In this document: in pieces, positions 20,701 to 27,122 of the stretch
Layout: every line of letters begins with the position of its first letter
Numbering within the stretch: the first letter of the stretch is position 1
Position numbers and translations under genes: made by a program
The notes under the pieces: model-generated
Told to the model about the DNA's origin: nothing
What the model saw: only the letters and a program-made list of their open reading frames with translations
The model's database searches: none
Assembly (NCBI GenBank): GCA_002398365.1
Contig: DGYK01000065.1
Span: 14,904 to 78,903, forward strand
DNA from: Flammeovirgaceae bacterium UBA5008
GTDB taxonomy: Bacteria; Bacteroidota; Bacteroidia; Cytophagales; Cyclobacteriaceae
Direction of reading: 5' to 3'
DNA length: 64,000 bases

Positions 20701-21426
20701 ATCACACAAGAAGACTGGAGGTTATTTCTACACATACAACAAGGTGGAATAAAAAATGAGTTAGGTGGATTTGGTATGCATCCCAAGGCAACGATAGGAG
20801 AAGATCCATTCGACAATTTCAACATACCCGCTTTTGTAAATGCACCTGAAGTGCAGTTTTCGCGAATCGAAGCACCAAAAAGTATATTCAGCAGTGATGT
20901 GGTGAAAACACAGGCCCATTTTGTATGGACGTTTAAACCAAAAGGTGTAGGCACCCATAAAGCACGTCTATCATGGAACGAGCAGATAATAACTGGTGAT
21001 CAGCAACTATTTTTATTGGATGAGGAAAATCTAAATATCGTTGACATGAGTCAAGTGAGCTATTATGATTTCAACTTGTCAGCCAACTGCAGCTTCAAAA
21101 TTTATTATGGCAAAGATGCACTCCAATCGATCACATCTGAAAAAATTCAAATCAGCGAGCCACATCCAAACCCTGTTTCGGCAGATAACTTAGTGGCTTT
21201 CAAGATGGCTCTTCCTCAGACAGTGGATCCGTATTCTGTTCAGATTCAAGTTTTCAACCTGCAGGGTATTACGATCTATAAGTCCGAAAAGAAATTTGCC
21301 GAAGGCTTACGTAAATTAGAACTAGAACTTAATTCAGATCTACCTGCAGGCACTTACTTGTATCAGGTTGTGGTGTCATCTCCGAATTTACAGGAATCTC
21401 GCACCGGAAAACTCATAAAGAAATAA
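11782..21426 (+). CDS. Giant secreted LVIVD / IPT / FN3 surface protein with T9SS C-terminal domain
   Basis: 3214 residues. An unusually long polar N-region of about 45 residues precedes a signal-peptide core (about 47-65, ending MAQ). A first block of LVIVD repeats (about 75-800; recurring GNYAYV ... LEIINISNP) should form beta-propellers. An IPT/TIG domain (about 813-890) and FN3 domains follow. A second LVIVD block (about 1118-1460) is embedded within one FN3 domain. More FN3 and FN3-like modules run to about 2665, followed by a TPPVISFPISNP Ig-like segment (2670-2770), a beta-rich segment with GKGYWVITSS and GWNQIGNPYPIS (about 2785-2910), and a T9SS type A sorting domain (about 3126-3214; PNPVS ... 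LPAGTYLYQVVV, ending GKLIKK). It should be exported by Sec and then T9SS and attached to or shed from the surface as an adhesin-like scaffold. It is first of three co-directional genes. Confidence 0.9.
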   Translation: MAKSKSIADHPNKIKNDLLTFDQYEIFYRRFQAKATCGCEYLSKITKAIIALSFLIAIESTGLMAQTLNVKQAAFVQNGYGSSPSLLKAGNVFVAGNYAYVTGQDYMQIIEITSPGNPIPRGVIYNGQGGAQFLTPTGIFVSGSYAYIVTHNYQLEIINISNPDNPQHIAVYKTMTDALGDLGWARGIHVQGNYAYISSATKGTQVIDVSKPAEPKYVTFIGGTSSRVTIATVKGITYAFMVSGSLLRIANISNPLSPITLDLNGAAAGSDYDLGSGNATDVAVAGHNVFVTTRGIPPTFNPTADNKLMKINVGNMASPQLRGTITTANINDPPTTTPYLTGPLSVRVFGSQVYVHGALGTLMVADTAGTISNAISHRASLYNANMANEYNYPTRMAVAGNHAYIPGYTSGTLTIVDVSNPLSPFVKKTINTGTNGVQMQGPRKVVIKDNFAYLISNDDSSLEIININNPYSPLHACKFTVANGAGNGPRSLFVLGTYAYIGTSNSIEIVDVSNPYFPVWVSRAQNVGAPSIILNDVRDLSALSVGGKTFVAAASRGSNSVAIIDVTNPASPAHKATVNDGLGSAPFLNSPTGIYIFGTDAYVLSRHSTNVTDNLGALQIIDLKNLAAGNPIVTGFLQGVGSDWQPTNGEGDQSSSPGFGANRIVIAQVGATRYAYIADTRNAALKIVNVTNNLAPVLTGNTGQRGSLSGSKGIALFDKYALVSFFNLDGAPAPADFGVDIWDVSNPALPVHVINPITNNNLNGTLRNSDGNGANLYTPISITVDGTYAYVAVDGFIDQGLSVLDLYSPDIASVSGFSPLSGSVGSSVTVNGSNFNTLLTATIDGIPATVTNVTASTLTLTVPPNATIGKIAIFGSKELARSSANFLVIPNANPATTVTQNSFTANWSDVGATTYFLDVSTNNSFSTFIASNNNRNVSNVTSASVSGLAPGTNYFYRIRSNDGTTSSGNSSFESVLTIPATPTPGATTAITQSGFTLNWNAVGGVVSNYFLDVATNVSFTNYVPGYNNLSVPGNVTTQVVSGLNPGTYYARIRSANASGSSPNSTIVTVATVPPNPIAVESSSVTSTAFAAKWNSSTGATSYLLDVSRDNFATFAKTAWLNGANRAFVSGNYAYVASEFDAALQIVDISNPAKPKPAGTLLDGGSGIPYLSNAYGIDVVGNYAYVSGYNDNALEIINVSNPAMPVHTGSLLHGAGGATLINPTGIDVFGNYAYIASFNGDALEIVDITNPNTPIHAGKILNGGTVELDGCIEVSVDPGGVYAYALAGVSGALEIIDITNKSAPTHVSKITKATVPELASARGMFVLGNYAYIVCNTNNALVIINITNKAAPVLAGKLLNGGGGGAGASLLSPNGIFVSGIYAYIASTNSNALQIVNVSNPTTPTHVGKITSAAAPALGGAFNVFVSGNHAYVPSRLQNALTIVDVSIPATPTQKGTISSASLSSINVGTDTTYNVSNVLPGTSYQYRARAINSSGTSGNSNIISTITIPAAPVAIAPTAITNTSFTANWNLSTGATSYTLEWSTNVNFSSLAGSYTSTGIASSYLVNANAEGSYFYRVTATNSSGTSVVSNVINLKTLSGEPGTQASSILFSGVSNTSFTINCTSGTGNNRLIVVSAGVPLNALPVDQISYNASPVFGSGSALGNGFVVSNNSSNSVIVTNLQPATTYFVQAFDFFNAPVTGGTENYITSTATGNPASQITLSTPPAIQPINLNFTNITSNSLSASFNANGGSPSGYLTVRSSTSGIPIAPTNGVVYSNGSTIGSNTVVYVGSATSFSESGLTAGSTYYYTVYPYNGSGSTLNYLTAPALLQKSVTMVPPAPVAGSATNVKETEFTANWSSANGATGYSLDVSSDNFITFVQKDLPVTGTSIIISNLLSGTSYQYRVRANIVTGSLVSTYSNSTFLITRPTAPVAQSPSSVTHNSFTARWTQPKGATDYKLEVSLNSDLSSPIFNGSTGDVSAYTIPVPTPGVTYYYRVTASNQTGSSAVSNIIQLTSLATPASTQSSGITFSSVTSNSMTVNFSLGNGTSHLVVASAGSPLITALPDNQRNYVVGEAIGNGFVVGITTSATFVNVTGLSPSTTYFFQVFDYAGAGLTANYLTTTAANNPASQATLASTSTLTQPANLVFSNITTTSLTGSFTAAGGSPSGYLVIRSTAASIPTAPVNGTTYITGSIYGTDRVAFAGAGISFNDSGLGNGITYYYTIYPFTGSGPTTNYLTSNPLQNSVTTIPPAPVIANASAIGSNGFTANWSATTGAVDYLLDISTDNFTTLVPGYSSLLVGSVTSYQAAGLIAGTSYRYRVRARNNSGISVSSNSSAVTTLPSPPTGLSVSNVADNSFSLTWSKSLGATGYFIDVSPNSSFTTLTYNNINAGDVSSFSIGGLTAGSTYYVRVRSSNTTGSSSNSSSVSATTYAVFPSQQSGSLSFSNVNSTSITANFTSGNGSSRLMVVSFGAPLTATPVNGFSYSADTKFGSGTPIGNGFVVSTGAGPVTATNLQPTSLYYFQVFEFNGSGGTENYNKQTVIGNPLSQSTISFTPLEQPTNLLFSGQTSSSVNVSFTPAVNNPSGYLVLRTTNAAPSVAPVNGTAYTIGTSLGNSVVASVGPSVSFFDGGLPTEKTYTYTVYAYNGVGSTSSYRVVNPLQANVILDTTPPVISFPISNPTSITEGNTPLFNATVTDNVSVNSVTFFYRGISQLNFKSVAMNSGTSNNYSVQIQSDWYDSLGLEYYVQAIDQNNNTSARGSSFFARLIKPSITLPSLPTGTGLADYRIVSFPYLLPVNNDVTTVYSNVPWNDNTKAGLWWWNPSANNGLGGYDQYGKSPTLRTIDPGKGYWVITSSPVTPQLTNVPAPNYNKDKLYQMNLKPGWNQIGNPYPISVSWDEVIAYNEARGSGAFGKLNIYDGQTIKEATGNTLLKAFQGGFVKNLTSSDITLQIPMPGQAKGGRKATSENSDITQEDWRLFLHIQQGGIKNELGGFGMHPKATIGEDPFDNFNIPAFVNAPEVQFSRIEAPKSIFSSDVVKTQAHFVWTFKPKGVGTHKARLSWNEQIITGDQQLFLLDEENLNIVDMSQVSYYDFNLSANCSFKIYYGKDALQSITSEKIQISEPHPNPVSADNLVAFKMALPQTVDPYSVQIQVFNLQGITIYKSEKKFAEGLRKLELELNSDLPAGTYLYQVVVSSPNLQESRTGKLIKK

Positions 21427-21431
21427 AAAGG

Positions 21432-21448
21432 CTGTATTTCAAATACGT
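21432..21448. promoter_or_regulatory. Palindromic motif copy 2, upstream of the Kre9-like gene
   Basis: CTGTATTTCAAATACGT is centred on C21440, with perfect GTATTT / AAATAC arms. It lies 5 bases after the giant gene's stop and about 50 bases before the next start. This suggests that the second and third genes of the block can be regulated separately from the first. Confidence 0.45.
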
Positions 21449-21498
21449 AACATCATCTAATCAGACATCAAGTGATCAAAAAAATAAAAAATTAATAT

Positions 21499-22242
21499 AT
21501 GAAGATAAAAAGATACTTACTTCTTGTTTTGGGATTGTTCATACTGTTGAATGGCCATGTCAACGCTCAAAACATAAATATTGATTTCATCGAGTTTGAA
21601 GGCCGCAACATTGTGGTACACTACACGCTGGATGATGGGGCCAACAGCAATCGCCAATTTCTCGTGCAGCTCTATTCTTCACAGGATAACTTCTCTACAC
21701 CTCTTACAAGAGTCAGTGGCGATTTCGGAACAGAAGTAACCGCAGGATTTGACAAGAAGATAGTCTGGGATATTACTCAGGAACTGGGTGCCTATGAAGG
21801 TACCATTTCGCTGGAATTGCGCGGACGAGTGTATGTTCCGTTCGTCAAATTGAGTTTAGAGGAGAATCAGATTTTTAAACGCGGAAAAAACTATCCATTG
21901 AACTGGACATCCGGAAATTTGAGCGGCCAGGTAAACATTGAACTTTATAATAATGCGGGCGAACGGATTTGGGGTGAAAATAATGTTCCCAATGTTGGCA
22001 AGTTCGACTGGTATCTTCCCGCGAGCGTTAAAGCGGGAAATGATTACAAATTAAAGTTCACCAATGTGAAAGACAGAAACGATGTTGTGTTTTCCAAAGC
22101 CATCACCATCAAACCTAAAATTCCATTATTAATAAAACTGGGCACCGGCATTCTATTGGCAGGGGCTGCTGCCTACGTCATCTCAACGAGCACCACTTCC
22201 AGCGAGCCTACACCATTTCCCACACCTATATCTCCAAGATAA
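21499..22242 (+). CDS. Exported Kre9/KNH-like protein with C-terminal membrane segment
   Basis: 247 residues: signal peptide (about 1-23, ending VNAQ), a first beta-sandwich (about 24-110; IDFIEFEGRNIVVHYTL), and a second domain (about 115-205) with the pattern of Kre9/KNH domains (LEENQIFKRGKNYPLNW ... GQVNIELY ... GKFDWYLPASV ... DYKLKFT). A Gly/Ala-rich membrane segment follows (about 210-230; GTGILLAGAAAYVI), and then a Ser/Thr/Pro tail of about 17 residues. The topology suggests an anchored periplasmic protein. It starts 72 bases after the giant gene and ends 3 bases before the caspase-like gene, so it is tightly coupled to the latter. Function unknown; a binding or presentation role is inferred from the fold. 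Confidence 0.7.
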   Translation: MKIKRYLLLVLGLFILLNGHVNAQNINIDFIEFEGRNIVVHYTLDDGANSNRQFLVQLYSSQDNFSTPLTRVSGDFGTEVTAGFDKKIVWDITQELGAYEGTISLELRGRVYVPFVKLSLEENQIFKRGKNYPLNWTSGNLSGQVNIELYNNAGERIWGENNVPNVGKFDWYLPASVKAGNDYKLKFTNVKDRNDVVFSKAITIKPKIPLLIKLGTGILLAGAAAYVISTSTTSSEPTPFPTPISPR

Positions 22243-22245
22243 CAA

Positions 22246-23436
22246 ATGAAAAATTATATCATCACTTTCTGGATAGCGCTGATCAGCATTTCAACCGTTG
22301 CGCAAAATTTCGCGTCACGTTCCAACGAAATGATTCTCAACTATAAAGATCCCAAAAAGAATTTATCTACTACCCTACCAAAAATTAGTTGGCAATCTCC
22401 TTTTAATGAAACCATTTTTTTGAAAGAAGGTAAACTAGCTGTAGAATTTACGGTCGACTCTAAAACGCCTATCAAGAGCATTCAATTACTCGTACGAGAT
22501 AAGATAAACAATGTGATAAAAGGTACTGTATCCGTACCAATTGAAGATGAAAAACAACTCCAAATAAAAGTGACGAAAAATATAACTTTCAGTGACGGGA
22601 TCAGCGAACTGGAAGTATCTGTACAGAACCGAGACGGGCAGCGAGCCATTTCCAATCGACAGGTTCACGTTGGCTCCACCGCGCTAGCCGATGCCGCTAA
22701 ACTCAACAGAAAAGATTACGCATTAATTTTTGCCACCGACAAATATGATAACTGGAAAGCATTGGTCAATCCGGTTTTTGATTCACGTTTTATCGCTGAA
22801 AGCTTGAGTAAAACATACGGTTTTTCAACAGAGATAGTTGAAAATCCTAATCAAGCACAAGTGCTCGATAAACTGCGTGAGTATGCTGAGAAAAAATTTG
22901 GTCCTATGGACCAGCTCTTTATTTTTTTTGCCGGCCATGGTTTCTATGATGAAACATTTAAAGAGGGATTTGTGGTAACGAGAGAATCACTGCCAGATGA
23001 CCCGGGGCGAAACTCTTATTTACGCCACAGCGTGTTGCGATCTACCATAAACAACAACCCTTGCCAACACATTTTCTTGGTGATGGATGTATGCTTTGGG
23101 GGGACTTTCGATGAAAACGCAAACCACCGCTCACTGGATGAAACCTATGCGATTGCTTCTCAATCGGATATTATCGGAAGGAAATTGCGTTTCAAAACAA
23201 GAAAGTACCTGACGAGCGGAGGTAAAGAATACGTAAGCGATGGTATTGTTGGTAAACATTCCCCCTTCGCCAAACAATTGCTCGAAGCCCTTGATAAAGG
23301 AATGGGAGGTGATGGCATTCTAACCACTGCTGAAATTTTAGCGTATGTGGAGACGCTGAAAACAGCACCACAATTTGGAACGTTTGGTGCAGACCAATTG
23401 GGCAGTGACTTTGTCTTTGTGGTGAGTGGGAAATAA
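22246..23436 (+). CDS. Exported caspase-like peptidase (peptidase C14 family)
   Basis: 396 residues. A signal peptide (about 1-20, ending VAQ) is followed by an N-terminal beta domain (about 40-145) and a caspase fold (about 155-395). The catalytic His231 lies in LFIFFAGHGFYDE and Cys283 in HIFLVMDVCFGGTFDE, the two classical dyad motifs; YALIFATDKYDNW is the first strand. C14 caspase homologues cleave after Arg/Lys or Asp depending on the subgroup, and specificity is not readable here. An exported bacterial caspase homologue is less usual than the cytoplasmic, nucleic-acid-sensor-linked ones. Its start is 3 bases after the Kre9-like gene's stop. It may process the giant surface protein or act on extracellular proteins; this is inference. 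Confidence 0.85.
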   Translation: MKNYIITFWIALISISTVAQNFASRSNEMILNYKDPKKNLSTTLPKISWQSPFNETIFLKEGKLAVEFTVDSKTPIKSIQLLVRDKINNVIKGTVSVPIEDEKQLQIKVTKNITFSDGISELEVSVQNRDGQRAISNRQVHVGSTALADAAKLNRKDYALIFATDKYDNWKALVNPVFDSRFIAESLSKTYGFSTEIVENPNQAQVLDKLREYAEKKFGPMDQLFIFFAGHGFYDETFKEGFVVTRESLPDDPGRNSYLRHSVLRSTINNNPCQHIFLVMDVCFGGTFDENANHRSLDETYAIASQSDIIGRKLRFKTRKYLTSGGKEYVSDGIVGKHSPFAKQLLEALDKGMGGDGILTTAEILAYVETLKTAPQFGTFGADQLGSDFVFVVSGK

Positions 23437-23665
23437 AGTCATGAGGTATCAAAAGCATAGAATGAACTGCTCTAGCATGACTAGCGTTGTGTAGCTAAAT
23501 TTCATCAACCACTAAATATCTAGATGATCGATAGTCATTGATCGTAATTTGAATTCTCATCAATTACATACAGGATCTACTCTTTTACTGCTACCATTAT
23601 TCGAAAGATTGGAGAATCCTTTCCTAAGAAGGGAATTAGTGTCAAAAACTTTCAAAGTAGCGTCA

Positions 23666-23682
23666 CTTATTTTCAAATACGT
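23666..23682. promoter_or_regulatory. Palindromic motif copy 3, upstream of the broken NTF2-like gene
   Basis: CTTATTTTCAAATACGT is centred on C23674, 45 bases before the ATG at 23727. The right half matches the consensus exactly and the left half is degenerate. The rest of the 290-base gap from 23437 contains no gene that I can see. Confidence 0.4.
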
Positions 23683-23726
23683 CATTTCTTGTTAGCCTTG
23701 TAACATCAACTAACAATCCTAAAAAT

Positions 23727-24131
23727 ATGACTCAAAAGCTAACACTTCTTCAAATCGTTAAACAGTATTTAAACGCAATCGAACAAAGGGAGCCAATAGA
23801 TAAAATAATAGATTTCTATAGCTCTGATGCCGAACAGATCGAGTATCCCAATTTGATCACAAAAATTCTAACAAAAAGGAATGTTTCCGATATTAAGCGT
23901 GCCTACGAATCAGGTTAGAAAGTATTAAAGAGCCAAACATATCGAATTACTCATTCTTATGAGGTAGATGATTCAATTGTAATCGAATCAATTTGGACGG
24001 GTGTACTTGCAATTCCGTTAGGTCAAAAGATAATGGGTGATACAATCGTTGCTAATTTTTGTCAGATCTATCAGTTCAAAAACAATAAGATTATTCGTCA
24101 GATAAACTATGATTGCTTTGAACCATTTTAG
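23727..24131 (+). pseudogene. NTF2/SnoaL-like protein gene broken by an in-frame TAG
   Basis: The frame from ATG 23727 reads 63 residues (MTQKLTLLQIVKQYLNAIEQ ... RAYESG) to TAG at 23916-23918. It then continues without a shift for 71 more codons (KVLKSQTYRITHSYEVDD ... IYQFKNNKIIRQINYDCFEPF) to a second TAG at 24129-24131. Together, 134 residues make a normal-size NTF2/SnoaL-like fold, including the typical final strand-turn pattern Y-x-F-x-x-x-K-I-x-R-Q-x-x-Y-D-C. One nonsense change therefore explains the break; the shortened product would lack most of the sheet. The 3' end overlaps that of the opposite AraC gene by 41 bases. Confidence 0.8.
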
Positions 24132-24930
24132 ATACAGCACTCAAGAAATATCTTGGGGCTTCACCGGTTATAGCCTTAGCATCTTTAACGAAGTGAGAAA
24201 AATTTGAATATGCAAACGAATGCACATTAAATGTATACCCATCTATTTGATAGGCTTGCAATGCTTTCTTGAAACGTATGATTTTTTGGGAATACTAAGG
24301 TGAAAAGCCAACTTGTTCCACAAAATACCTTCTCAAAGTAGGATATGTAATGCTGAGATTATTACATAATCTATCTATGTCTATAAATGTTCTCGTCTGC
24401 AGCAGATGGAATGCTCTATCAATTGTAATTAGTTTGTGATTAATGGAAGATGCATTTACTAACTGAAGCAGCAATTTTTGCATGGTGCTTACGCGTGCAT
24501 AAAAATCATGTTGAGAATGAAATTCATGCAATCCATTCACATCAATTATTTCAGTGAGGTCAATCTGTTCATCCTGGATTTCGCATCCATTACTTTTTAA
24601 CATTACTGATGCCTTGCCTGGCTTCAACTTTACAAAAAAGAAAGATGCATGAGGAGGAAATTTTGCTAAAAACATATCATCTGAATGACTAAAAAGGTAG
24701 TCGCCTTGAATGTTTATTTGCCTCCCACTTTTTTTTCCTATACTGCTCCATCCTTCAGCGAGATTGATACAGATAAGTGATTGGAAGGATGGCAAACCCA
24801 ATAGCGGAAGGTTACTACCACTTACTTCAATGAAAGCTTCAACGAAAGCAGCCAGTTCAGGAATTGGCTGAGCCACCATCACGGAATGATTATTTTCATT
24901 TGCAAAGATGACCCTTCCCTGTTTTCGCAT
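24091..24930 (-). pseudogene. AraC-family regulator gene broken by an in-frame TAG in the HTH domain
   Basis: From ATG 24930 the frame gives 211 residues ending ...RRYFVEQVGFSP, then TAG at 24295-24297. In the same frame it continues YSQKIIRFKKALQAY ... HFVKDAKAITGEAPRYFLSAV to TAA at 24091. The total of 280 codons is the usual AraC length, and the stop sits where AraC proteins normally have Lys in the GFSPKYF-type motif (AAG to TAG is one base change). The truncated product lacks most of the second helix-turn-helix and should not bind DNA normally. The N-terminal effector domain (about 1-170) is intact. It probably regulated the convergent NTF2-like gene. Confidence 0.8.
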
Positions 24931-25064
24931 TTCTAAAGATAATCATAACTCGGAATTATTCTTCCACTTGATGGTTTTTTGCCAATCGCTTAGAATAATT
25001 AAATCTTAACTTATTGGGCGTTTAGTATATAAAGTATACAATGCACTAAATTCGATTAAATAGA

Positions 25065-25097
25065 AAAAGAGCAGTAGACATGGTCTACTGCTCTTTT
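25065..25097. terminator. Bidirectional rho-independent terminator
   Basis: AAAAGAGCAGTAGAC (25065-25079) pairs perfectly with GTCTACTGCTCTTTT (25083-25097) around a 3-base loop. The A-run and T-run flanks make it work on both strands. It lies 17 bases after the stop of the minus-strand ferritin-like remnant, whose intact ancestor it presumably terminated. Confidence 0.8.
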
Positions 25098-25113
25098 CAT
25101 TTATTCCAAAAAA

Positions 25114-25254
25114 TTATTTAGTACCTTCTATATTAGCAGCTTCTACATTGATGGCTGAAACAGCTACATCGGTTAAGGTAGCGTCTGCTGCTTTCTCTTC
25201 TTCCAGCGTTGCTTCCAGAGAAAGTATATCATGAATAAGAAGGCTTCTGAAGAT
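25114..25254 (-). pseudogene. C-terminal remnant of a DUF892 (YciF-like) ferritin-like gene
   Basis: On the minus strand a 46-codon open stretch ends in LEATLEEEKAADATLTDV and then AINVEAANIEGTK before TAA at 25114. This resembles the last helix of DUF892 / YciF-type ferritin-like proteins, where a (D/E)EEKAAD-type segment is typical. Upstream, the frame is closed by TAA at 25255-25257, and no related sequence is seen between there and the DoxX-like gene, so the N-terminal three quarters are missing. The assignment rests on a short match and is moderate. The rest of the 470-base gap (24931-25401) shows only the terminator hairpin. Confidence 0.5.
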
Positions 25255-25401
25255 TTATCTGACCTTAACAGGTTTAATCGTCACTCTGTCAGAAATATAT
25301 TTTCCGTTTTACAAGATTTCCCTATATTGAATGTTGAAAAGTTATGGACATTGTTCCATTCACTTCGATAAATCCCGACTTTAACTATTCATTACTAACC
25401 C

Positions 25402-25779
25402 ATGAAAAAGAAAATAATTTTGGTAGCAAGCATCTTATTCGGATTGATGTTTATTAATGCTGGCCTGAATAAATTTTTTAATTATATACCCGTTCCAGAA
25501 AATGTGCCCGACCACTTGGCTAAGTTTATGAATGCCATTATGGAAATTGGCTGGCTCTGGCCACTGTTGGGAGCCATGGAAATTGTGGGCGGCATCCTTT
25601 TCATCACCAATAGGTTTCGTGCACTGGGTGCTATTATTATTTTTCCGATGATGGTGGGAATTTTACTTACTCATATTTTCGTAGACACCACTACCCTACC
25701 CATCGCCATCGTTTTAATGGCGATTAACGTGTGGGTGATTTGGGAAAACCGAGAGAAATATTTGCCGATGGTGCGCTAG
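25402..25779 (+). CDS. DoxX-like small membrane protein
   Basis: 125 residues with four hydrophobic segments (about 4-20, 48-68, 73-95, 98-116), the layout of the DoxX/DoxX-like family. Typical features are the first helix followed by INAGLNKFFNYIP and a Glu/Gly-rich second helix (LWPLLGAMEIVGGILFI). Family members are small inner-membrane proteins, some linked to thiosulfate oxidation or redox stress, but most have no known role. It is a single gene preceded by a leader of about 150 bases after the DUF892 remnant. The start is ATG 25402, giving MKKKIILVASILFG. Confidence 0.75.
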   Translation: MKKKIILVASILFGLMFINAGLNKFFNYIPVPENVPDHLAKFMNAIMEIGWLWPLLGAMEIVGGILFITNRFRALGAIIIFPMMVGILLTHIFVDTTTLPIAIVLMAINVWVIWENREKYLPMVR

Positions 25780-25916
25780 TGTTCAATCTGCAAGGTTTCT
25801 GTGTTCTCAATTCCTTAAGCCAAGTTGCTTTAGGCTTTTAGTAGTTATACTAAATCTCAATCATTTTTTTCACTGCTGACATACCGTTGTCACTTTGAGC
25901 GCATTCATTTGTCCTT

Positions 25917-26999
25917 ATGGATCCACTGAAAGAAATGTTTAATCGTGCCTACTATGCCAAGCTGGCGGAGGCAGTACATTCGGTTTATCAGCCTTTTCCG
26001 GTTAAAGTCTTCCTCACCGAGGTGTGCGAACCTCTCGCATCACTTTCGCTCAATGAGCGCATGCGCCACACGAGCGTGGTTTTACAAAAACATTTACCCT
26101 CGCACTATCCAAAATCCATTGGCATTCTCAGCGAAGTCATTCCGCGCATGCCGGTTGGGTACACCAATTTGTTGTTTCCCGATTATGTGAGTCAGTTTGG
26201 AACGCATGATTTCAAAACCAGTTTGAAAGCGTTGCACTACTTTACCCGCTTTGGTTCGTCTGAGTTTGCCATTCGCACATTTTTAAAAATGGATTTTGAC
26301 CGGACGATTCAGGAGATGTATCGTTGGTCCGAAGATGAAAACGAACATGTACGCAGGTTGTCTTCGGAAGGTAGTCGCCCGCGATTGCCGTGGTCGTTTA
26401 AGCTGGATGAAGTGATTCATAATCCTACCCGCACGCAACCTATCTTGGAAAACTTGAAACAAGATGAATCGCTCTACGTGCGCAAGTCGGTGGCCAACCA
26501 TCTCAACGATTTTTCAAAAGACTCACCGGAGTTTGTAGTAAAGCTGGTGAAGCGTTGGGATACGGAACACCCACATACCGCGTGGATTGTGAAGCACGGT
26601 TGCCGCTCATTGTTCAAACAAGGTGATCAGAAATCGTTCGCTGTTTTTAATTACACAAAAGACGTTCAGGTGACGATTGGTCATTTCAGCATCACTCCAA
26701 AAGCAGTTGCCATTGGCGATGCTTTGTCATTTGATTTTGAGTTGATCTCGAACAAAAAATCATCTCAGAAGCTGATGGTAGATTACCGGATTCATTACGT
26801 AAAAAAGAATGGATCATTAAGTCCGAAAGTATTCAAGTTGAAAGAAGTCGATCTGCCCGCTGGCAAATCTATTCACATTTCAAAGAAGCAACGCTTTCAG
26901 GATTTCACTACACGCAAACACACTGCCGGAAAACACAAACTGGAAATATTGGTGAATGGCGAGGTGGTGAAGTCGGTGCAGTTTCAAGTTCGAAACTAA
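25917..26999 (+). CDS. AlkC-type DNA alkylation-repair glycosylase with C-terminal Ig-like domain
   Basis: 360 residues. Residues about 1-235 are HEAT-like helical repeats of the AlkC/AlkD DNA glycosylase superfamily. The diagnostic segment EHVRRLSSEGSRPRLPW is at about 142-158, followed by ESLYVRKSVANHLNDFSKD. These enzymes remove positively charged alkylated bases such as 3-methyladenine without flipping the base. The last 110 residues or so (about 245-360) are beta-rich (ITPKAVAIGDALSFDFEL ... KHKLEILVNGEVVKSVQF) and fit the Ig-like domain known from part of the AlkC family. It is cytoplasmic and a single gene. The start is ATG 25917 (MDPLKEMFNRAYY). Confidence 0.85.
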   Translation: MDPLKEMFNRAYYAKLAEAVHSVYQPFPVKVFLTEVCEPLASLSLNERMRHTSVVLQKHLPSHYPKSIGILSEVIPRMPVGYTNLLFPDYVSQFGTHDFKTSLKALHYFTRFGSSEFAIRTFLKMDFDRTIQEMYRWSEDENEHVRRLSSEGSRPRLPWSFKLDEVIHNPTRTQPILENLKQDESLYVRKSVANHLNDFSKDSPEFVVKLVKRWDTEHPHTAWIVKHGCRSLFKQGDQKSFAVFNYTKDVQVTIGHFSITPKAVAIGDALSFDFELISNKKSSQKLMVDYRIHYVKKNGSLSPKVFKLKEVDLPAGKSIHISKKQRFQDFTTRKHTAGKHKLEILVNGEVVKSVQFQVRN

Positions 27000-27122
27000 A
27001 ATATTCGTTCAAACCGGGCTCTATTTTATTTTTTTATCAGCTAAGCTTTAAACAAACATGCAAATGCTTTGCTGATTGAAAAGAGTCTTTTCAGTTTTAT
27101 CAAGCCCCAGGCCTGATTCTCA

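Noticed and set aside
23727..24930. TAG recoding (suppressed amber codons) in this organism
   Set aside because: TAG serves as the ordinary final stop of other genes here, such as valS and dnaA-unrelated DoxX-like and AlkC-adjacent genes, so point nonsense changes are simpler.
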